Positions 24,031 through 30,462 of a DNA stretch of 64,000 nucleotides are shown here, one piece after another. Location of the stretch: assembly GCA_019112635.1 (NCBI GenBank), contig DXIX01000037.1:1-64000 (forward strand). The letters are read 5' to 3'. Below the pieces are notes generated by a model, which saw nothing but the letters and a program-made list of their open reading frames with translations, ran no database searches and was not told the origin of the DNA. This DNA is from Candidatus Blautia intestinigallinarum (GTDB taxonomy: Bacteria; Bacillota; Clostridia; Lachnospirales; Lachnospiraceae). Made by a program: the position numbers and the translations under genes. The number at the start of each line of letters is the position of its first letter. The stretch's first letter is position 1.

Positions 24031-24825
24031 ATGGAAGGAAGACCGCTGATTCTGATCACTAACGATGATGGAATTGGTTCACCGGGGCTGAAGGCAGCAG
24101 TGAGAGGAGCTTTGCAGGTGGGGGATGTTTTTGTGTCTGCTCCCCATTGCCAACAGACTGCTATGGGGAGGGCTTTTCCGAGAATTCAGGATTTGGGAAT
24201 TATAGAAGAACGCACTTACGAAGTGAATCATGTACAGGTTCCTGCTTATGCAGTACACGGATCACCAGCCTATGCGGCAGCTTATGGGATTCTGGAACTG
24301 GCTCCCAGGAAACCGGATCTTTGTATCAGCGGGATTAATTATGGAGAGAATCTTGGAATGACTCTCACAAGCAGCGGAACGCTGGGGGCTGCTTTTGAGG
24401 CCAGCAGCCAGGGCGTACCGGCGATCGCTGTGTCGGTTCAGGCAGACCTTTCCCTGCACCGAAGTGAGAAATTTCCGGATCATGACTGGACAGTCCCGGA
24501 ACAGGTGGTGGCCAGATGGGCTTTCTGGATGCTGTACCATAGGAGAGAACAAAGAATTGATGTGCTGAATATCAACATTCCGTGCAAGATTCAAAGTGCG
24601 GATGATTACCGGATCACTACACAGAGCAGACAGAATTGGATAGAGTTCTGTCCTCCTCCGGACAGAGATCATGATCGCCCTTTTTCTCTGAAGACAGAAT
24701 GCAGGGTGGATGAATGGTCTCTTGAAAAAGAGAGTGATATTTATGCGGTATACACAGATCATATGATCTCTGTCACTCCGCTGAGTACCGTGATGTCCCT
24801 CCCGTCATCTGTGATGGCGGAATGA
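24031..24825 (+). CDS. surE: SurE-family 5'/3'-nucleotidase
   Basis: A 264-residue SurE phosphatase. TNDDGIGSPGL near the N-terminus provides the paired Asp metal ligands, APHCQQTAMGRA the conserved loop, and SGINYGENLGMTLTSSGTLGAAFEA the Asn ligand region. Such enzymes dephosphorylate nucleoside monophosphates and sometimes other phosphate esters. Start ATG 24031 follows GGAGG by 10 bases. Placement as the third gene behind leader C, rather than in a stress operon, suggests a pathway-specific phosphate ester. Confidence 0.87.
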   Translation: MEGRPLILITNDDGIGSPGLKAAVRGALQVGDVFVSAPHCQQTAMGRAFPRIQDLGIIEERTYEVNHVQVPAYAVHGSPAYAAAYGILELAPRKPDLCISGINYGENLGMTLTSSGTLGAAFEASSQGVPAIAVSVQADLSLHRSEKFPDHDWTVPEQVVARWAFWMLYHRREQRIDVLNINIPCKIQSADDYRITTQSRQNWIEFCPPPDRDHDRPFSLKTECRVDEWSLEKESDIYAVYTDHMISVTPLSTVMSLPSSVMAE

Positions 24826-24834
24826 ATAAAGTAT

Positions 24835-24893
24835 AAAATCAGAGCACCAGAAGAGGTCTGGAAGATTCCGGGCAGAAGGGGCTCTGATTTTTA
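24835..24893. terminator. Bidirectional terminator between surE and tmcAL
   Basis: AAAATCAGAGC and GCTCTGATTTTT form an 11-bp stem with T-runs on both strands. It overlaps the last codons of tmcAL and ends both convergent units. Confidence 0.82.
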
Positions 24894-26092
24894 TTGCACC
24901 GGACACTCTCATACAGATCACAGACATAGGTCTGGAAGCGCAGATCTTCCTGGCAATGAGCAGGCAGGTCCTTGAGAGCTTTGGCCGGTGTGACTGCCAC
25001 AGGAAGAGAACAGCTTTTCTGAATCCGTGACAGCAGATGGCGGCTTTCCTTTCGCACCCCCAGAATCCGGACATAGGAGATGGGAGGTGCTTTTTTGATG
25101 CCCAGCAGAATGTGCAGAAGAGCACGCTGGATTCGGGTATAAGTGAGCTCTCTGGTCTTTAAAAGCTGTGTGAATTGAGAGAAACTTTGGTACTGTCTTT
25201 TCAGATTCTGAATCCGGTTGGCCAGATCCCGGGACACATCCAGATAAGAACTCAAAGATCCGGCATTCTCCTGTAAAAGGCGCATGTGCAAAAGCAAAGA
25301 AAAGTCATCGGCTTTTACGGCAAGGTCCTGACAGACGGAGCTGGTGAAGACTTCCAGACATGGTCTGGGGACATGTGCGGACAGGACGGACAGATCTTCT
25401 TTCTGAGAAAAGATTGCCTGCCGGATGGCAGAGGCGGAACTGTAACTCTGGGAAGGATCGCAGAGTTGTTCCTCGTGGTAGCCGGATCCTGACCGGGGGA
25501 TGGTATGAGGAATGATGGAGCTGGAGAGCTGATATAATGCCTTGCTGTACTCAATTCCCAGAATATTATTCGGTTTTGCCAGAAACTCCTTGAAATCAGC
25601 CAGAGTCTTGGCGGACAGACCAGAAACATTACTGTACAGATAAGACAGCAGCGCCTCCTGTCTGGCCAAGGGAAAGGACATCCCTCTTCTCAGGCAATCG
25701 GTCAGGAGGGTGCGGTAGTCTTGGGGCTCTTCCGTCAGAATTTTGGAGACTTCAAGGAAAAAGGCAAGATTTCCTGCCTCGCTGCCGAAGCACAGATCGG
25801 TGACAATGCCCAGGCAGTCCAGAATTTTGACACTGCCCAGGGCGAAAAACTCCGCACTGGCGCAGGCATACTCCACGGGCAGTTCAATCACCAGATCGGC
25901 GCCGGCCTGCAGTGCCATCTGGGTCCTTATATATTTGTCAAAGATTGCAGGCTCCCCTCTTTGGACATAGTCTCCGCTCATGACAACGATCACAGACTCG
26001 GCGCCTGTGACACGGCGGGTCTGCTGGATATGAAACTGATGTCCCCTGTGCAGGGGATTGTATTCGGCGATGATGCCGGCGGTTTTTTCCAT
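24839..26092 (-). CDS. tmcAL: tRNA(Met) cytidine acetate ligase (TmcAL/YlbM)
   Basis: A 417-residue enzyme that uses ATP and acetate to acetylate the wobble cytidine of elongator tRNA-Met. AGIIAEYNPLHRGHQFHI contains the nucleotidyltransferase HxGH signature, followed by VVMSGDYVQRGEPAIFDK and LPVEYACASAEFFALG. The frame is open to 26155, but ATG 26092 (MEKTAG) with GAGGTG upstream aligns with the family start. It is divergent from pta; ackA/pta next door make the acetyl phosphate pool, though a link is not required. Confidence 0.92.
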   Translation of the reverse strand: MEKTAGIIAEYNPLHRGHQFHIQQTRRVTGAESVIVVMSGDYVQRGEPAIFDKYIRTQMALQAGADLVIELPVEYACASAEFFALGSVKILDCLGIVTDLCFGSEAGNLAFFLEVSKILTEEPQDYRTLLTDCLRRGMSFPLARQEALLSYLYSNVSGLSAKTLADFKEFLAKPNNILGIEYSKALYQLSSSIIPHTIPRSGSGYHEEQLCDPSQSYSSASAIRQAIFSQKEDLSVLSAHVPRPCLEVFTSSVCQDLAVKADDFSLLLHMRLLQENAGSLSSYLDVSRDLANRIQNLKRQYQSFSQFTQLLKTRELTYTRIQRALLHILLGIKKAPPISYVRILGVRKESRHLLSRIQKSCSLPVAVTPAKALKDLPAHCQEDLRFQTYVCDLYESVRCNKNQSPFCPESSRPLLVL

Positions 26093-26144
26093 ATTGCACC
26101 TCAAAAAATACAGTTTGATACCCCGTATTCTACCATTGAAATGC

Positions 26145-26173
26145 TTGAAATACAAGGGAACAGGGGGTATAAT
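26145..26173 (+). promoter_or_regulatory. pta promoter
   Basis: TTGAAA, 17-base spacer, TATAAT (26168-26173), 64 bases upstream of the pta start. Confidence 0.85.
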
Positions 26174-26236
26174 AATTTACAGTAATGGCGCGTTGTCCAT
26201 GAGTAAATGAATAAATACGAAAGGGGCCAATTAATC

Positions 26237-27232
26237 ATGGGATTTATTGACGTAATTAAAGAAAAAGCAAGAGCTGACAAAAAGACAATCGTTCTTCCTG
26301 AGAGTGAAGACCGCAGAGTGTTGGAAGCAACGGAGACGATTTTAAAAGAAGGATTGGCAAATGTTGTATTGATTGGTAACGAGGAGCAGATCAAAAAAGA
26401 CGCTGCAGATCTGGACATCTCCGGCGCTACCATCGTGGATCCGGCAACCAGCGACAAGACACAGGCATATATTGATAAACTGGTAGAGCTCAGACAGAAA
26501 AAAGGAATGACTCAGGAGCAGGCCAAGGACATCATGCTGAATCAGAGAACCTACTATGGTGTTATGATGGTAAAAATGGGTGATGCAGACGGAATGGTAT
26601 CCGGAGCATGTCATTCCACAGCAGATACTTTAAGACCAAGCCTTCAGATTCTGAAGACAAAACCGGGCACCAAGCTGGTATCCGCATTCTTCCTGATGGA
26701 AGTACCGAACTGCGAGTACGGCGAGAATGGAACCTTTGTATTTGCTGACTGCGGACTGAATCAGAATCCGACTCCGGATGAGCTGGCTGCAATCGCTGTC
26801 TCCTCAGCAGAGAGCTTCAAGATGCTGGTTGGCAAAGAGCCGAAAGTTGCTATGCTGTCCCACTCCACAAAGGGAAGCGCAAAACATGCAGATGTGGACA
26901 AAGTGGTAGAGGCAGTGAAGATCGCGAAAGAGACCGCTCCGGATCTGATGCTGGACGGAGAACTTCAGTTAGACGCAGCCATCGTTCCTTCTGTGGGAGC
27001 TTCCAAGGCACCGGGAAGCCAGGTTGCAGGACAGGCGAACGTATTGATCTTCCCGGATCTGGATGCTGGAAATATCGGATACAAACTGGTTCAGAGACTG
27101 GCAAAAGCAGAAGCTTTCGGACCGATGACTCAGGGTATTGCAGCTCCTGTAAACGATCTGTCAAGAGGATGCTCTGCAAGTGATATCGTAGGTGTGGCTG
27201 CCATCACAGCAGTACAGTGCCAGAATCAGTAA
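26237..27232 (+). CDS. pta: Phosphate acetyltransferase
   Basis: A 331-residue short-form Pta that converts acetyl-CoA and phosphate to acetyl phosphate. Start ATG 26237 (MGFIDVIKEKA) follows AAAGGGG; an earlier codon at 26207 has no site. Family blocks include LPESEDRRVLEA, MVSGACHSTADTLRP and LSHSTKGSAKH with DGELQLDAA. It is followed 31 bases later by ackA, the usual acetate-forming, ATP-yielding pair of fermentative Clostridia. Confidence 0.97.
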   Translation: MGFIDVIKEKARADKKTIVLPESEDRRVLEATETILKEGLANVVLIGNEEQIKKDAADLDISGATIVDPATSDKTQAYIDKLVELRQKKGMTQEQAKDIMLNQRTYYGVMMVKMGDADGMVSGACHSTADTLRPSLQILKTKPGTKLVSAFFLMEVPNCEYGENGTFVFADCGLNQNPTPDELAAIAVSSAESFKMLVGKEPKVAMLSHSTKGSAKHADVDKVVEAVKIAKETAPDLMLDGELQLDAAIVPSVGASKAPGSQVAGQANVLIFPDLDAGNIGYKLVQRLAKAEAFGPMTQGIAAPVNDLSRGCSASDIVGVAAITAVQCQNQ

Positions 27233-27263
27233 TAGAAACGCATAAAAAGGAGATAAATAAAAA

Positions 27264-28460
27264 ATGAAAATTTTAGTATTGAACTGTGGAAGCTCATCTC
27301 TGAAATACCAGCTGATCGACATGGACAATGAGAGCGTACTGGCAAAAGGTCTGTGCGAGAGAATCGGAATCGAAGGATCCAAGCTGACACACAAACCTAC
27401 CGGAAAAGATCAGTTTGTAGTGGAGAAACCGATGAAAGATCATCAGGTAGCAGTAGAACTGGTTCTGGAAGCTCTTCAGGATCAGGAGCACGGAGTGATC
27501 TCAAGCCCCGATGAGATCTCCGCAATCGGACATCGTGTATTGCATGGCGGTACCGTGTACAGTGACTCTATCGTTGTAGACGAGGATGTGAAGAGAGTTA
27601 TCCGTGAGTGCTTCGACCTTGGACCTCTGCACAATCCGGCCAACCTGATTGGTATTGAGGCATGTGAGGCGGCAATGCCAGGCAAGAAAAACGTGGCAGT
27701 GTTTGACACCGCTTTCGGTATGGCAATGCCTGAGAAAGCATATATGTATGCAATTCCTCATGAGTATTATGAGAAATATGGAATCCGCAGATACGGTTTC
27801 CACGGAACCAGCCATATGTTCGTATCCAGAGAGGCAATCAAATTCGGCGGACTGGATCCTGAGAATGCGAAAGTGATCGTATGTCACCTCGGAAATGGCG
27901 CCAGCATCTCTGCTTCCATCGGAGGCAAATGTGTGGATACCAGTATGGGACTGACACCTCTGGAAGGTCTGATCATGGGAACCAGAAGCGGTGATGTGGA
28001 TCCGGCAGTTCTGCAGTTCATCTGTAACCATGAGAACATCGACATCAACGAGATGCTGAACATTCTGAATAAGAAATCCGGTATTCTCGGTATGAGCGGC
28101 GGCATCTCCAGTGATTTCCGTGACGTGGAGAAAGCAGGAAACGAAGGAAACCATCTGGCAGAAGTTGCGCTGGAAGCTTTCCGTTACCGTGTAATCAAAT
28201 ACATCGGCGCTTACACAGCAGCCATGAACGGTGTGGATGCAATCGCTTTCACAGCAGGTGTCGGCGAGAACGATGCTCTGGCCAGAAAACTGATCTGCGA
28301 GAATCTTGCATATCTGGGAGTTAAGATTGACGAAGAGGCAAACAATGTGAGAGGCGAGGAGAGAGTGATCTCTGCCGCAGACTCCAAAGTGAAAGTAATG
28401 CTGATTCCGACCAACGAAGAGCTGGCTATCGCAAGAGAAACTCTGGCTTTGGTAAAATAA
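27264..28460 (+). CDS. ackA: Acetate kinase
   Basis: A 398-residue acetate kinase that makes ATP and acetate from acetyl phosphate in the cytosol. It begins LVLNCGSSSLKYQL, with HRVLHGG, FDTAFG, RYGFHGTSH, HLGNGASI and MGLTPLEGLIMGTRSGDVDP, all diagnostic of the family, and FTAGVGEN near the C-terminus. Start ATG 27264 follows AAAAGGAGAT. Co-transcribed with pta. Codon use is strongly biased, consistent with high expression. Confidence 0.98.
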   Translation: MKILVLNCGSSSLKYQLIDMDNESVLAKGLCERIGIEGSKLTHKPTGKDQFVVEKPMKDHQVAVELVLEALQDQEHGVISSPDEISAIGHRVLHGGTVYSDSIVVDEDVKRVIRECFDLGPLHNPANLIGIEACEAAMPGKKNVAVFDTAFGMAMPEKAYMYAIPHEYYEKYGIRRYGFHGTSHMFVSREAIKFGGLDPENAKVIVCHLGNGASISASIGGKCVDTSMGLTPLEGLIMGTRSGDVDPAVLQFICNHENIDINEMLNILNKKSGILGMSGGISSDFRDVEKAGNEGNHLAEVALEAFRYRVIKYIGAYTAAMNGVDAIAFTAGVGENDALARKLICENLAYLGVKIDEEANNVRGEERVISAADSKVKVMLIPTNEELAIARETLALVK

Positions 28461-28464
28461 GTAG

Positions 28465-28493
28465 TTGACAAACGGGTAAGAAACCGATATAAT
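28465..28493 (+). promoter_or_regulatory. DUF177-rpmF promoter
   Basis: TTGACA, 17-base spacer, TATAAT: a perfect consensus promoter beginning 5 bases after the ackA stop. Confidence 0.9.
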
Positions 28494-28519
28494 TCTTTAG
28501 GTGTGATTAGGAGACTGTT

Positions 28520-29047
28520 ATGCTAGTTCATTTGTCAGATATCGTGACCCAAGAAAATGGCACTCTTGAGAGAGAGATTCCATTATCACTGGAATCGGTT
28601 GATTCCGGGGAAGGTTGTTATAGAGTTACAGAGCAAAGTCCGCTGCATCTGGTGATCACTAACACAGGTGATAAGGTGCTGGAGCTTCGGGGCGAGGCTG
28701 ATGTGACTGTGCAGATTCCCTGCAGCCGGTGTCTGGAGGCTGTGGACTGGGTATTCTCTCTTGAGATTGAGAGAAAGCTGGACATGAAGCAATCAGCGGA
28801 AGATCGGATAAAGAACTTAGATGAAAGTAACTATATCACAGGTATGGATCTGGATGCGGACCGTCTGGTCAGCGATGAAATCCTGATTCAATGGCCTTTG
28901 AAGGTCTTATGCAAAGAAGACTGTAAAGGGATCTGCAGCAAATGCGGTCAGAACCTGAATCACGGAACATGTGATTGTGAAAAAGACAGTCTGGACCCGC
29001 GTATGGCGGCGATCAGTGATATATTTAACAAGTTTAAGGAGGTGTAA
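28520..29047 (+). CDS. DUF177 (YceD-like) protein
   Basis: A 175-residue protein of the family invariably found before rpmF and linked to 23S rRNA or L32 metabolism. Paired cysteines IPCSRCLEAV and a C-terminal cluster CKGICSKCGQNLNHGTCDC suggest a zinc site. ATG 28520 follows AGGAGA. Only 3 bases separate it from rpmF. Confidence 0.88.
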   Translation: MLVHLSDIVTQENGTLEREIPLSLESVDSGEGCYRVTEQSPLHLVITNTGDKVLELRGEADVTVQIPCSRCLEAVDWVFSLEIERKLDMKQSAEDRIKNLDESNYITGMDLDADRLVSDEILIQWPLKVLCKEDCKGICSKCGQNLNHGTCDCEKDSLDPRMAAISDIFNKFKEV

Positions 29048-29050
29048 CCG

Positions 29051-29236
29051 ATGTCCATCTGTCCAAAGAATAAAACTTCCAGAGCGAGAAGAGATAAAAG
29101 AAGAGCAAACTGGAAAATGAGTGCTCCGAATCTGGTAAAATGCAGCAAATGTGGTGCGCTGATGATGCCTCACAGAGTCTGCAAAGCTTGTGGTTCCTAC
29201 AATAAGAGAGAAATCATTAAAGTAGACGAAGCATAA
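29051..29236 (+). CDS. rpmF: Ribosomal protein L32
   Basis: A 61-residue basic protein with the L32 start SICPKNKTSRARRDKRRA and a zinc ribbon CSKCG...CKACG. Ribosome site AAGGAGG overlaps the end of the DUF177 gene. In related genomes plsX normally follows; here a terminator and a surface-polymer island intervene. Confidence 0.96.
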   Translation: MSICPKNKTSRARRDKRRANWKMSAPNLVKCSKCGALMMPHRVCKACGSYNKREIIKVDEA

Positions 29237-29250
29237 TTGGAGTATTGAAT

Positions 29251-29284
29251 AGGCCTTGCAGAGCAGCTGCAAGGCCTGTTTTTA
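29251..29284 (+). terminator. rpmF terminator
   Basis: A perfect 11-bp stem AGGCCTTGCAG/CTGCAAGGCCT with a 5-base loop followed by GTTTTT. Confidence 0.9.
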
Positions 29285-29334
29285 TGTCATAAAAAGACCT
29301 TGCTGCGCAAATCTTAGATTAAGGGAGTATCGAG

Positions 29335-30381
29335 ATGTCAGAGTACAAAGTAAGCGTGATTGTACCCGTGTACAAAGTAGAACAATATCTGAGGCAATGC
29401 ATGGACAGCCTTGTCGGCCAGACTCTTCAGGAGATTGAGATTGTGGCGGTGAATGATGGAAGCCCGGACAATAGTCTGCAGATTTTAGAAGAATATCAGA
29501 TAAAATATCCACAGAAAGTGCGTGTCTTTTCCATCGAAAATCAAGGAGTGAGCCATGCGAGAAATTATGGTTTTTCCCTGTCCCGCGGAGAGTATATTCT
29601 CTTTGTGGACAGTGATGATTTTCTGGAAAAAGATGCCTGCCGTAAGCTTTATGAGAAGGCTGTCGCCCATGGAAATGATCTGATTCTGTTTGGAAGATAT
29701 CATCTGAGAGGGGATAAGATTTCTGAGAAACTGAATCTGCCTGAGATTGACAATTTCCGGCTGATTGACCACAAAGAGGAGATGGCAAGACTGTCTCCGT
29801 TTCCCTGGGATAAATTTATAAAGAGAGAGTTGTTTGCCCAGACGGTCGGTTTTCCGGAAGGGATGCGTTTTGAGGATCTCCCGGTGGCACATATGCTGGC
29901 AGTCAGCGCGGAAAATATCGGTGTGATTCGTGAGTGTCTGTATGATTACCGGGTGCAGGGAGGCTTTTTGAGCACGCTGACGGAGGAGACGCTGGATATT
30001 GTGACAGAACTTCGGATTCTGATTAATTTTTTGAAGAAGAAAGGACTGTACCAGGAATATCATCAGGAGATTGAGTACATCTGTGCCCGGCACTGCTGCT
30101 ACCGTTTTGTGAATCTCAGAAAATTTACGGAAAAAGGCAAACTGGATCTGCAGCTTCGCCTGGTGAATGCGGTCTATGATCTGCTGGAGACAGAGTTCCC
30201 GGACTGGAGAGAGAATATTTATGTGAAGCAGAAGATGGCGCCGGGGATGAAACGATTCCTTTTCGTGTGTGAAGATCCCAAGCTGATGGTGAAATTTGTG
30301 AAAGATACGGATGGAAAGCCGATCTTCCGGAAAAAAATCTGGGTCTGGTTCAGGTACCTCCTGAATTTGTTACGAAAATAA
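29335..30381 (+). CDS. GT2-family glycosyltransferase
   Basis: A 348-residue GT-A fold transferase. VSVIVPVYKVEQYLRQC starts the nucleotide-sugar domain, AVNDGSPDNS is the first Asp motif and LFVDSDDFLEKD the DxD metal site; the C-terminal half is helical. It is a close paralogue of the N-terminal domain of the next gene, so the two arose by tandem duplication. It begins a three-gene surface-polymer island; the sugar and acceptor are unknown. ATG 29335 follows GGGAG. Confidence 0.88.
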   Translation: MSEYKVSVIVPVYKVEQYLRQCMDSLVGQTLQEIEIVAVNDGSPDNSLQILEEYQIKYPQKVRVFSIENQGVSHARNYGFSLSRGEYILFVDSDDFLEKDACRKLYEKAVAHGNDLILFGRYHLRGDKISEKLNLPEIDNFRLIDHKEEMARLSPFPWDKFIKRELFAQTVGFPEGMRFEDLPVAHMLAVSAENIGVIRECLYDYRVQGGFLSTLTEETLDIVTELRILINFLKKKGLYQEYHQEIEYICARHCCYRFVNLRKFTEKGKLDLQLRLVNAVYDLLETEFPDWRENIYVKQKMAPGMKRFLFVCEDPKLMVKFVKDTDGKPIFRKKIWVWFRYLLNLLRK

Positions 30382-30462
30382 TACAGAAGATTGCAAAAAT
30401 TTTACATGTATGATATATTTAGAGATACAGTTTATGAAAAAGAAACAAGTAGGGGAGGCACT

